Source of the DNA: an uncultured Muribaculaceae bacterium
Lineage (GTDB): Bacteria; Bacteroidota; Bacteroidia; Bacteroidales; Muribaculaceae
Reading direction: 5' to 3'
Assembly: GCA_910589425.1 (NCBI GenBank)
Contig: CAJUSZ010000005.1
Span: forward strand, 44,056 to 108,055
Length of the DNA stretch: 64,000 bases
Part shown: positions 1-7,460 of the stretch, piece by piece
Numbering within the stretch: position 1 is the stretch's first letter
Layout of the letters: every line of letters starts with the position of its first letter
Notes under the pieces: model-generated
The model's input: only the letters and a program-made list of their open reading frames with translations
What the model was told of the DNA's origin: nothing
Databases searched by the model: none
Made by a program: the position numbers and the translations under genes

Positions 1-280
1 TGTGATGCCCGGTGTGCTTCAGGTCGAGGCTATGGCACAGGCAGCCGGAGTCCTCGTACTCAACTTCCTTGAAGAACCTGAAAAATACTCCACATATTTC
101 CTCAAGATCGACAACGTCAAATTCCGCCAGAAAGTAGTGCCAGGAAACACACTGCTTCTTCACGTCCAGCTTATGACAGAAATCCGCCGCGGATGTGCCG
201 TAGTCAAAGGCTACGCATTCGTAGGCGAGAAAATAGCCTGTGAGGCGGAGTTTATGGCTCAGATCATAAAGAACAAATAA
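1..280 (+). CDS. LpxC-FabZ bifunctional protein, 3' end only (FabZ dehydratase domain)
   Basis: This is the C-terminal ~92 residues of a hotdog-fold 3-hydroxyacyl-ACP dehydratase; the gene runs off the left edge. The opening VMPGVLQVEAMAQAAG is the FabZ helix segment that follows the active-site His, which lies outside the window. In Bacteroidetes FabZ is usually fused behind LpxC, the Zn-dependent UDP-3-O-acyl-GlcNAc deacetylase. The lpxA gene 13 bp downstream supports that fusion here, but the LpxC part cannot be seen. FabZ dehydrates 3-hydroxyacyl-ACP in fatty acid synthesis and LpxC commits the lipid A pathway. A stand-alone fabZ is the alternative. Confidence 0.85.
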   Translation, partial: VMPGVLQVEAMAQAAGVLVLNFLEEPEKYSTYFLKIDNVKFRQKVVPGNTLLLHVQLMTEIRRGCAVVKGYAFVGEKIACEAEFMAQIIKNK

Positions 281-293
281 TCAGCCAATCAAT

Positions 294-1073
294 ATGTTCA
301 ACAATAGATACATCGATGTCCATCCCGGAGCCTCGATCGGAAATAATGTAAAAATAGGGAATTTCTCCACCATCCACGACGATGTCCAGATCGGGGACAA
401 CACTGTGATACACGGGAATGTAACGATATTCCCCGGAGCCCGCATAGGAAGCGGCGTTACAATCTTTCCCGGAGCGGTGATCTCGGCAGTGCCCCAGGAT
501 CTCAAATTCAAAGGGGAAAAAACTTTTGCCTATATCGGCGACGGAACCACACTCAGGGAATGCACCACTGTCAACAGGGGAACTGCAGCGAAAGGAGAGA
601 CTTCCGTAGGTCAAAACTGTCTGATAATGGCCTACACCCACATAGCCCACGACTGCAAAGTCGGGAACAGAGTAATCATTTCAAACGCCACCCAGCTGGC
701 AGGAGAGGTTCAGATCGATGATTTCGCCGTGATCGGCGGAGGAAGTCTCGTGCATCAGTTCTGCCACCTCGGGAAAAACATCATGCTTCAGGGTGGCGCG
801 CTGGTCAATAAAGACATCCCCCCTTATGTAAAAGCAGCAAGAGAACCGATATCATACGTTGGGCTTAACACAATAGGCCTCCATCGTAACGGATTTTCCC
901 AAGACGACATTCAGAAAATCGCCGATGTATACCGGCTCCTTTATCTCAGCGACCTCAATGTAACCAATGCTGTGAAACTTATATTGCAGACTCTGCCTCA
1001 GTCAAGTTTCCGCGATGAGATCGTAGACTTTGTGGTCAACTCCAACCGCGGTGTGATCCGTTCGGCTGTTTGA
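294..1073 (+). CDS. lpxA: UDP-N-acetylglucosamine O-acyltransferase LpxA
   Basis: This cytoplasmic enzyme transfers the 3-hydroxyacyl chain from ACP to UDP-GlcNAc, the first step of lipid A synthesis. The 259-residue length is normal. The N-terminal two thirds consists of hexapeptide repeats of the left-handed beta helix. The TTVNRGT stretch and the THIAHDCKVGN segment with the catalytic His are present, and a C-terminal helical part follows. It lies 13 bp after lpxC-fabZ, the usual Bacteroidetes order, and is followed by a terminator hairpin. A second LpxA-like gene occurs at 43110. Confidence 0.96.
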   Translation: MFNNRYIDVHPGASIGNNVKIGNFSTIHDDVQIGDNTVIHGNVTIFPGARIGSGVTIFPGAVISAVPQDLKFKGEKTFAYIGDGTTLRECTTVNRGTAAKGETSVGQNCLIMAYTHIAHDCKVGNRVIISNATQLAGEVQIDDFAVIGGGSLVHQFCHLGKNIMLQGGALVNKDIPPYVKAAREPISYVGLNTIGLHRNGFSQDDIQKIADVYRLLYLSDLNVTNAVKLILQTLPQSSFRDEIVDFVVNSNRGVIRSAV

Positions 1074-1092
1074 CCATACTTAATAGAATTTT

Positions 1093-1139
1093 ATCACGCG
1101 GGCTACATCCTTTCCAGAATGTAGCCCACGTGATTTTTT
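1093..1139 (+). terminator. Rho-independent terminator after lpxA
   Basis: A 16-bp stem (1093-1108 with 1119-1134, one mismatch) is followed by a run of T at 1134-1139. It sits between the convergent lpxA and dus genes and may act in both directions, although the T run favours the plus strand. Confidence 0.85.
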
Positions 1140-1156
1140 ATAAATATTGATCTGAT

Positions 1157-2086
1157 TTACTCGATCCCTGCCAAGGCTGTGAGATACTTAGGCATTGTAG
1201 AAGCCTTTCTTATCGCTTTCCAAGGTTTCCGGCCTATCTCATTCTCCGCATATTCCCAAAACGGCTTTATCTTGCACAATATCTGCGCATCGCCGCAAAG
1301 CACAGATGAATAGCCCTCGAACAGAGCATCGTGGAAAGCTTTCATCTCCGCTACTCTCTGATTTTTTGGAAGTTCTGCTCCCGAACTGTATTCCCGAGCC
1401 AGAGACGGACGACCGAGCAATCCCCTTCCTATCATTACCCCGTGCAGGGAGGGGAATCTGTCTCTGATTGAATCGATATCAGCCGGAGTCAGAAGATCCC
1501 CGTTGTATACGAGCGGGTGAACCGTAGCCTCGGCAATCTCGGAAAAAGCGTCAAGATCCGGTGTACCACCATATTGCTGTCTTGCGAAACGGGGATGCAC
1601 AGTAAGCCACCTCAAAGGCATTGAATTCACCGCCTCAAGCGACTCCTTCCATTCCTGTCCATTCTCCATTCCGAGCCTGATCTTCATCGAAAACTTAACA
1701 TCAGGATAATCCTGCAAAAGTTTCGCGACATCCTCGGCCAGCGTGCGGTTGCCGATCGTAGCCGCGCCCCGTCCTCTCGCCGTCTGGAGCGGGAAAGGAC
1801 ACCCCATGTTGAGGTCGATCTCACCTACCCCTTCTGACACAAGCGTGTCAAGCAGACATTTCAATTCGTCGGTATTCTTGAATATCACCTGCGCCACGGT
1901 ATGATTTCCTTCGGAAAGGCTGGCATAGAGATCCGTAAGATCACGTTTTCTCACACTTCCTTTCTCAATGCGTATAAACGGTGTGAAATATATGTCTGCG
2001 CCCCCGCACATTCTCGCATGCATATTCCGGTAGGCGGCATCCGTATGCCCTTGCACCGGAGCGAACATTATCTTAAAATTTTCCAT
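1157..2086 (-). CDS. tRNA-dihydrouridine synthase family protein
   Basis: This is a flavin-dependent TIM-barrel enzyme that reduces uridine to dihydrouridine in tRNA. The N-terminal MFAPVQGHTD corresponds to the Dus substrate/FMN segment (usually APMxGxTD). The NMGCP motif (around residues 93-97) is the family signature, although the catalytic Cys two residues further on in DusA/B/C proteins is not obvious here. The VHPR and YNGD segments line the FMN phosphate site. The length of 309 is typical. It is 6 bp downstream of the DUF486 gene on the same strand. The DusA, B or C subgroup is not assigned. Confidence 0.85.
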   Translation of the reverse strand: MENFKIMFAPVQGHTDAAYRNMHARMCGGADIYFTPFIRIEKGSVRKRDLTDLYASLSEGNHTVAQVIFKNTDELKCLLDTLVSEGVGEIDLNMGCPFPLQTARGRGAATIGNRTLAEDVAKLLQDYPDVKFSMKIRLGMENGQEWKESLEAVNSMPLRWLTVHPRFARQQYGGTPDLDAFSEIAEATVHPLVYNGDLLTPADIDSIRDRFPSLHGVMIGRGLLGRPSLAREYSSGAELPKNQRVAEMKAFHDALFEGYSSVLCGDAQILCKIKPFWEYAENEIGRKPWKAIRKASTMPKYLTALAGIE

Positions 2087-2092
2087 AGCGAA

Positions 2093-2473
2093 TCATTTTG
2101 CAGGCATGAATACGAACCACACAGCTCCGACGAGACAGACAAAGGCCGCGATATGGTTCCAGTGCAACTTCTCTCCTGAAAAGAAAAACATAGCTATGAG
2201 CGTGAACACGGTCAGAGTTATCACTTCCTGAATCACTTTCAGCTGCATGAGTGTAAACGGCCCCCCATTTCCGCTGAATCCCATTTTATTTGCCGGAATC
2301 ATGAAACAGTATTCCAACAAAGCCACTCCCCATGACAGCAGTATCACTGCAAAAAGAGGCCAGTTCTTCATAATCCCGAGATCATGCAATTTCAGGTGGC
2401 CATACCAGGCCACTGTCATGAATATATTTGAGACAACAAGCAACAATATTGTGAGCAAAGTAGTCTTCATCAT
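2093..2473 (-). CDS. DMT-superfamily small membrane protein (DUF486-like)
   Basis: A 126-residue protein with four hydrophobic helices (about 5-25, 38-58, 75-98 and 105-123), resembling the single-domain half-transporters of the DUF486 family. The substrate is unknown; such proteins probably act as dimers. It is just upstream of the dus gene with a 6-bp gap, so the two are probably cotranscribed. Assignment rests on size, topology and the sequence around WGVALLEYCFMIPANK. Confidence 0.75.
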   Translation of the reverse strand: MMKTTLLTILLLVVSNIFMTVAWYGHLKLHDLGIMKNWPLFAVILLSWGVALLEYCFMIPANKMGFSGNGGPFTLMQLKVIQEVITLTVFTLIAMFFFSGEKLHWNHIAAFVCLVGAVWFVFMPAK

Positions 2474-2561
2474 ACCTTACATTAATAATAGATCACCTAT
2501 TCAGGATGCAAAATTACATATTTTTCCTGATTGTCCACCAATCATGATTATACAACATCAG

Positions 2562-2598
2562 AAAAAGGTCCGGAAAGAATCCCATCTTTCCGAACCTT
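2562..2598 (-). terminator. Terminator after mdh
   Basis: A 13-bp stem with one mismatch (2565-2577 with 2586-2598) lies 32 bp beyond the mdh stop. It is followed on the minus strand by five T (2566-2562). Confidence 0.75.
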
Positions 2599-2629
2599 GT
2601 TATCATGTCTGCTGCTTATCGACGGCAGA

Positions 2630-3559
2630 TCAGCAGGGAAGTGCCTCGTTGGTCTTGCGAACGGCAGCGGCGCTCTTTGCAAAGAGTTCCTTCTCCTCGT
2701 CGTTGAGATCAAGCTCGATGATCTTCTCTATGCCACCTTTGCCGAGCAGACAGGGAACACCGATGCAGAGACCGGTCTCGCCGTATTCACCCTCAACAAG
2801 CGCAGAGCAAGGGATGATGCACTTCTGGTCGTGGATGATAGCCTCAACAACCTCAGCTGTTGCCGCACCCGGAGCATACCATGCGGATGTGCCGAGGAGC
2901 TTGGTGAGAGTTGCGCCGCCTACCATTGTGTCAGCGACAACCTTGTCGAGTGTGGCCTCGTCAAGCAGAGTTGTGGCGGGGATGCCGCGAAGAGCAGCAA
3001 AACGCTTCATGGGGATCATAGTGGTGTCGCCATGACCACCGATCACGAAGCCCTCAACCTCATTGGGGTTGGCGTTGAGAGCCTGGGAAAGATAATATTT
3101 GAAACGTGAGCTATCGAGCGCGCCACCCATGCCGATGATACGGTTTTTGGGAAGACCGGATATCTTGTGGATAAGATAGGTCATTGTGTCCATCGGGTTG
3201 GAAACGCATACGATGATAGCGTTGGGGCTATATTTGAGTACGCTTTCAGTTACCTGCTTCACGATGCCGGCATTCACACCGATAAGCTCCTCTCGGGTCA
3301 TACCGGGTTTGCGGGGTATACCGGACGTGATCACTACAACATCACTGTCTGCAGTAGCCTCATAGTCATTGGTTACACCCTTGATGCGGGTGTTCATGTC
3401 AAGAAGGTTTGCAGTCTGCATCATGTCCATGGCTTTGCCTTCGGACACACCCTCTTTGATGTCAATCATTACAACTTCGTCGGCCACTTCGCGCAGAGCG
3501 ATCACATTGGCTGCGGTGGCGCCTACGTTACCGGCGCCGACAACTGTTACTTTCGACAT
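2630..3559 (-). CDS. mdh: Malate dehydrogenase (LDH-like type)
   Basis: This enzyme catalyses NAD-dependent interconversion of malate and oxaloacetate and in Bacteroidales works in the reductive branch leading to succinate. The Rossmann motif VVGAGNVGATAAN is at residues 6-18. The mobile-loop arginines sit in SGIPRKPGMTREEL, the catalytic His in IGGHGDTTM, and VSNPMD is present. The 309-residue length fits the LDH-like MDH class. A consensus promoter lies 84 bp upstream and a terminator follows, so it is probably monocistronic. Confidence 0.96.
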   Translation of the reverse strand: MSKVTVVGAGNVGATAANVIALREVADEVVMIDIKEGVSEGKAMDMMQTANLLDMNTRIKGVTNDYEATADSDVVVITSGIPRKPGMTREELIGVNAGIVKQVTESVLKYSPNAIIVCVSNPMDTMTYLIHKISGLPKNRIIGMGGALDSSRFKYYLSQALNANPNEVEGFVIGGHGDTTMIPMKRFAALRGIPATTLLDEATLDKVVADTMVGGATLTKLLGTSAWYAPGAATAEVVEAIIHDQKCIIPCSALVEGEYGETGLCIGVPCLLGKGGIEKIIELDLNDEEKELFAKSAAAVRKTNEALPC

Positions 3560-3612
3560 AATAATTTCCTTTATTTATGTTTATATTTTGGGTATTTATT
3601 TCGATTCTGACT

Positions 3613-3630
3613 CCGGCGAAAAAACGCCGG
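3613..3630 (-). promoter_or_regulatory. Hairpin near the 5' end of the mdh transcript
   Basis: A perfect 6-bp GC stem (CCGGCG/CGCCGG) encloses six A on the plus strand, which are six U in the mRNA. Given the promoter position it would begin within about ten bases of the 5' end of mdh mRNA. Protection of the 5' end is plausible; premature termination is less likely because no U run follows. Confidence 0.4.
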
Positions 3631-3642
3631 TCAAACACTCTG

Positions 3643-3674
3643 CAAAATTAGCTATTATTTTCCTTTTAGCCAAA
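3643..3674 (-). promoter_or_regulatory. Promoter of mdh
   Basis: Read on the minus strand, TTTG (3674-3671), a 20-base spacer and TAATTTTG (3650-3643) match the Bacteroidetes sigma-ABfr consensus exactly. Transcription would start near 3637. Confidence 0.8.
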
Positions 3675-3737
3675 GGAGAAAAGGATAATTTATCTTTAAT
3701 AACGTGAAACTTTGCAATGGTTTGAAACCGTTGGCTT

Positions 3738-3992
3738 TCACTTCCCGTAGGACGACGCCACCTCGTCGATCGCATCTTCAAAAGGGATCCACCGGCCTGG
3801 CGCTGAAGGATCGGCTTCCACAAAATCCATCAGATCATAATAGTCTTTGGTGTCGTCCGTCTCCTCGTCGACAACTTCCACAGCGAGCGTGGCCGGATCG
3901 ATCTCTATCATGGAGTTATCTGAATATGCCCCGTCGTTTACGGCAAAATCTGCCACTGCTTCTGCAATTTTTTCTCTCAATTCTTTATTCAT
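3738..3992 (-). CDS. Small acidic protein of unknown function
   Basis: An 84-residue protein very rich in Asp and Glu, with no signal peptide or membrane segment. The N terminus is a short amphipathic helix; the middle DEETDDTKDYYDL is strongly acidic. It begins 14 bp after the phosphoesterase stop and is probably cotranscribed with it. The acidic content could suggest a nucleic-acid-mimic or partner-binding role, but I recognise no family and assign no function. Confidence 0.6.
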   Translation of the reverse strand: MNKELREKIAEAVADFAVNDGAYSDNSMIEIDPATLAVEVVDEETDDTKDYYDLMDFVEADPSAPGRWIPFEDAIDEVASSYGK

Positions 3993-4006
3993 CTCAATCT
4001 CTCTTG

Positions 4007-4510
4007 TTATTTATGCTTATGTCGGCCGAGTTCAATCACCTCGCAGTCGCGCATTTCTGCCCCGTCGACAGTCAGTTTGACCAACGTCCTGACGCTATGC
4101 CATCCTTGCAGGCCTGCCGCGCCGGGATTCACACTTAGAATGCCAAGCCCTTGGTCATACATTATTTTCAATATATGGGAATGTCCGTCTACCGCAAGTC
4201 TGATTTCATAATCCTTCAACAGACGTTCAAGCCCTCTGGCCCATTTGCCGGGATAACCGCCCACGTGAGTCAGAAGCACCCGGACCTGTTCGCAATCGAA
4301 GATCTCCGTCTCCCTGAGCTTGCGCCTTGTCTCGCCGTGGTCTATGTTACCGCACACAGCCCTGACCCGGCATATCTCCGACAATCGCCCGATGATGGAG
4401 TAATCGCCCACATCGCCGGCATGCCAGATCTCGTCACAGTCAGAAAAATGCCTGGTGTAACGGTCATCCCAATATCCGTGTGTGTCGCTTATTATCCCGA
4501 TCCTTTTCAT
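4007..4510 (-). CDS. YfcE/MJ0936-type metallophosphoesterase
   Basis: A 167-residue calcineurin-like phosphoesterase. The metal-binding motifs occur in order: SDTHG near the N terminus, HAGDVGD, GNIDH, THVGG and DGHSH. This matches the small YfcE class that hydrolyses phosphodiesters; the natural substrate is unknown. The gene lies 55 bp beyond clpC across a strong hairpin and 14 bp before the small acidic protein, so it probably has its own promoter or depends on readthrough. Confidence 0.88.
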   Translation of the reverse strand: MKRIGIISDTHGYWDDRYTRHFSDCDEIWHAGDVGDYSIIGRLSEICRVRAVCGNIDHGETRRKLRETEIFDCEQVRVLLTHVGGYPGKWARGLERLLKDYEIRLAVDGHSHILKIMYDQGLGILSVNPGAAGLQGWHSVRTLVKLTVDGAEMRDCEVIELGRHKHK

Positions 4511-4522
4511 TATAATGCGACA

Positions 4523-4555
4523 GAGTATGGAAAGATCGCCGATCTTTCCATACTC
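4523..4555 (-). terminator. Near-perfect palindrome after clpC
   Basis: Arms 4523-4538 and 4540-4555 are perfectly complementary with a one-base centre; the inner pairs would open to form the loop. It lies 10 bp beyond the clpC stop and before the phosphoesterase start. It lacks a T run on the minus strand, so it may be an mRNA 3'-end stabiliser or an attenuating terminator. Confidence 0.6.
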
Positions 4556-4565
4556 TTATTTTACT

Positions 4566-7157
4566 TTATGAATCAGTTTCGGCAGCGGATTCACTGGAAT
4601 CTTCCCCTGCGCCGCTGTCAGGATCACGATAGACAAGCGTCAGGGTTTCCTCTCCATCCTTATAGCTCACGTCTATTATCCCTCCGATCTTACCTTCGGC
4701 ATTAAGTCGAAGCATCATCTCCGCAAGCTCATCCTCAAGATATTTCTGAATCGCCCTCTTGAGAGGCCGCGCTCCGAAATTCTTGTCATAACCCTTGTTG
4801 GCTATGAAAGATCTGGCTTCATCGGTTAGATTGAGATTGAAGCCCAATCTGCTGACGCGACCGAAGAAATCCTTCAGTTCGATATCGATTATCCTGAATA
4901 TATCCTCCCGTTCAAGCTGATCGAACATTATTATGTCGTCCACCCTGTTGAGGAATTCAGGAGAGAACGCTTTGTTGAGAGCCTTGGAGATTACTCCGTG
5001 CGCCATATCCTTGGGATTTCCTCCGGTATTGAAACCGACACCGGAGCCGAAATCCTTGAGCTGACGGGATCCGATATTGCTCGTCATGATCAGGATCGTA
5101 TTCTTGAAATCGATCTTACGTCCGAATGAATCTGTAAGCCGTCCCTCATCCATCACCTGAAGCAGCAGATTGAACACATCGGGATGGGCTTTCTCTATCT
5201 CATCAAGAAGAACCACACTGTAAGGATGTCTTCTCACTTTCTCCGTGAGCTGTCCTCCCTCCTCATATCCGACGTATCCCGGAGGCGCACCGACAAGACG
5301 GCTCACGGTGAATTTCTCCATGAACTCGCTCATATCCATTCTCACGAGGGCATCAGACGAATCAAAAAGGTATTCCGCGAGTTTCTTTGCGAGCAGGGTC
5401 TTGCCGACACCCGTAGGGCCGAGAAACATGAAAGTGCCGATAGGCTTGTTGGGATCTTTCAGTCCTATTCTGTTACGCTGGATTGCCTTTACTGTTTTCT
5501 TGATAGCGTCATCCTGGCCGATCACCGATCCGGCAAGCGACTCCCCCATCTTGAGAAGACGTGTCCCCTCAGCCTGGGCTATTCTCTGCGCGGGCACTCC
5601 GGTCATCATGGCCACCACCTCGGCCACTTTTTCCTCGTCCACCTCACGGCGATCGCCGTCGAGCTTATCTTCCCATTCCTTTTTGAGAACCTCAAGGCGC
5701 CTGCGCTCATCCTCGCCTTTGTTTCTGAGATGTATGGCAAGCTCAAAATTCTGGGCTTTCACCGCGTCGAGTTTCTCCTCATTAGTTCGGTCTATCTCCT
5801 TTTCCAGTTTCTCGATCTCCTCTGGCACCTGGATATTGGTTATATGGACACGCGATCCGGCCTCATCGAGTGCATCGAGCGCTTTATCGGGGAAATTACG
5901 GTCGCTCACATAGCGGTCGGTGAGCGAGACACATGCCTTGAGCGCCTCGTCGGTATAGTTCACATTATGATGATTCTCATATTTGTCCTTGACCATACGC
6001 AGGATCTCCAACGTCTCTTCCGGAGTGGTAGGTTCGACCATCACTTTCTGGAAACGTCGCTCAAGCGCTCCGTCTTTCTCTATATTCTGCCGGTATTCGT
6101 CGAGCGTAGTCGCCCCTATGCACTGGATCTCCCCCCTAGCAAGCGCGGGCTTGAGCATATTGGCGGCATCCATCGAGCCGGGGGCTCCTCCCGCACCGAC
6201 AATAGTATGGATCTCATCAATGAAAAGTATGATGTCCGGATTCTTACTGAGTTCATCGAGTACGGCCTTGATCCGCTCCTCGAACTGGCCACGGTATTTG
6301 GTGCCGGCCACCATCCCGGCCATGTCAAGACCTACAACGCGCTTGCCGAAAAGGACACGGCTCACCTTGCGCTGGATTATCCTCAGCGCAAGACCTTCAA
6401 CAATCGCCGACTTACCTACGCCTGGCTCACCGATAAGCACAGGATTGTTTTTCTTACGGCGGGATAGTATCTGTGCAAGCCGCTCAATCTCATTTTCTCG
6501 GCCTACCACAGGATCAAGACGTCCTTCGGCGGCAGCCTTAGTCATATCATATCCGAATTTGTCGAGTGCCGGTGTGTCGGATGACGGTTGTTTGGAGCCA
6601 CGTCCCTGACCTTTTGAAAAGAAGCTCTGCTTCTTCTGCCCTGAGGATGGAGGCATGTCGTCATCGTCATCTTCGTCCTGCTGCAATTCGGAGGCAGGAC
6701 GCGGTGCCTCTTGCCCCGGGAACTGGATAGATATGTCGAAATTAAGGTATCGCTCTTTCATCGAACGCAGAAATTCACTGTCCATCGAACGGCTGTCGTG
6801 TATGAGAGCCAAAAGAAGATGCTCTCCCTGGATGCTGTGGGCATTCAGTTTGCGTGCCTCGGATGTGGCAAGCTGCAGATGGCGCACTGCCGAAAGAGCT
6901 ATCCTGTATTGCTTCTCAAAAAGAGTGGTGGCTTCGCCGGAAGGCTTGTGTTCGGACAGATATTCCTCAATGTCGGAGATCATCTGGTCCACGTTGACAT
7001 TGATCTGGTGAAGAATTTTCACTACCGTGCCATTGCGGTCTCTCAACGCGCCGAGCATGAAATGCTCGGAGACAATCATCGGGGATCCGAATTTGTCTGC
7101 TTCAGCCTGAGCCTGTTCAAGCACACCGTTGAACTGCTGTGAAAAGTCGTTTCTCAT
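4566..7157 (-). CDS. clpC: ClpC-type AAA+ protein unfoldase
   Basis: This is a hexameric ATP-dependent unfoldase that feeds proteins to ClpP. The 863-residue chain has an N-terminal Clp-N double repeat (about 1-150) and a low-complexity linker with an Asp run (about 160-200). AAA-1 carries Walker A GEPGVGKSA and Walker B LFIDEIHTI. A UVR-like coiled segment (AVKAQNFELAIHLRNK) marks ClpC rather than ClpB, whose long M-domain is absent. AAA-2 carries GPTGVGKTLL and LLDEIEKAHPDV, followed by the C-terminal D2-small domain. No adaptor gene is adjacent. Confidence 0.93.
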   Translation of the reverse strand: MRNDFSQQFNGVLEQAQAEADKFGSPMIVSEHFMLGALRDRNGTVVKILHQINVNVDQMISDIEEYLSEHKPSGEATTLFEKQYRIALSAVRHLQLATSEARKLNAHSIQGEHLLLALIHDSRSMDSEFLRSMKERYLNFDISIQFPGQEAPRPASELQQDEDDDDDMPPSSGQKKQSFFSKGQGRGSKQPSSDTPALDKFGYDMTKAAAEGRLDPVVGRENEIERLAQILSRRKKNNPVLIGEPGVGKSAIVEGLALRIIQRKVSRVLFGKRVVGLDMAGMVAGTKYRGQFEERIKAVLDELSKNPDIILFIDEIHTIVGAGGAPGSMDAANMLKPALARGEIQCIGATTLDEYRQNIEKDGALERRFQKVMVEPTTPEETLEILRMVKDKYENHHNVNYTDEALKACVSLTDRYVSDRNFPDKALDALDEAGSRVHITNIQVPEEIEKLEKEIDRTNEEKLDAVKAQNFELAIHLRNKGEDERRRLEVLKKEWEDKLDGDRREVDEEKVAEVVAMMTGVPAQRIAQAEGTRLLKMGESLAGSVIGQDDAIKKTVKAIQRNRIGLKDPNKPIGTFMFLGPTGVGKTLLAKKLAEYLFDSSDALVRMDMSEFMEKFTVSRLVGAPPGYVGYEEGGQLTEKVRRHPYSVVLLDEIEKAHPDVFNLLLQVMDEGRLTDSFGRKIDFKNTILIMTSNIGSRQLKDFGSGVGFNTGGNPKDMAHGVISKALNKAFSPEFLNRVDDIIMFDQLEREDIFRIIDIELKDFFGRVSRLGFNLNLTDEARSFIANKGYDKNFGARPLKRAIQKYLEDELAEMMLRLNAEGKIGGIIDVSYKDGEETLTLVYRDPDSGAGEDSSESAAETDS

Positions 7158-7460
7158 TTATTTATTGTGTCTTGTTAATTTCTTGTTTTATTGACATTCT
7201 CCCAAATGGAATGCGTTAATAGAATGCTTTTGGAGTTGCCTTTGTTTTCTACGGAATGCAATTCGCGTGCCAACTTCAGATTCAGAGCCTGTTTAATCCC
7301 GAAGTTTCTGTTTTTTACACTTTCATTAATATTTTTTACACACCCGCGCAAAGCATTTTTTATATTCCTGTTTGTTATAGCAGCTGAAATTGGCACACTT
7401 TTTGATTTGTTTATCATTTACATTATTTACATTATTCTGAAAACTTAATAAAACCGATAT
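7158..7460. other. AT-rich intergenic region between clpC and htpG
   Basis: A 303-bp divergent regulatory region between two protein-quality-control genes. It is much more AT-rich than its surroundings. Near the htpG side there is a short imperfect repeat of ATTTACATT at about 7417-7435. I could not place a convincing consensus promoter for either gene. Short reading frames here lack family resemblance and are not called. Confidence 0.5.

Noticed and set aside
2247..3109. Long plus-strand open frames opposite mdh and the DUF486 gene
   Set aside because: They are antisense to well-supported genes with clear motifs and promoters.
5184..6467. Open frame of 427 codons on the plus strand
   Set aside because: It lies entirely opposite clpC and is a product of its codon usage; the encoded sequence resembles no family.
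4566..7157. ClpB disaggregase
   Set aside because: The long coiled-coil M-domain is missing and a short UVR-like segment sits between the AAA domains, as in ClpC.
7175..7448. Two open frames of 80-85 codons between clpC and htpG
   Set aside because: They are AT-rich, of opposite strands over the same bases, and show no protein-like features beyond chance.
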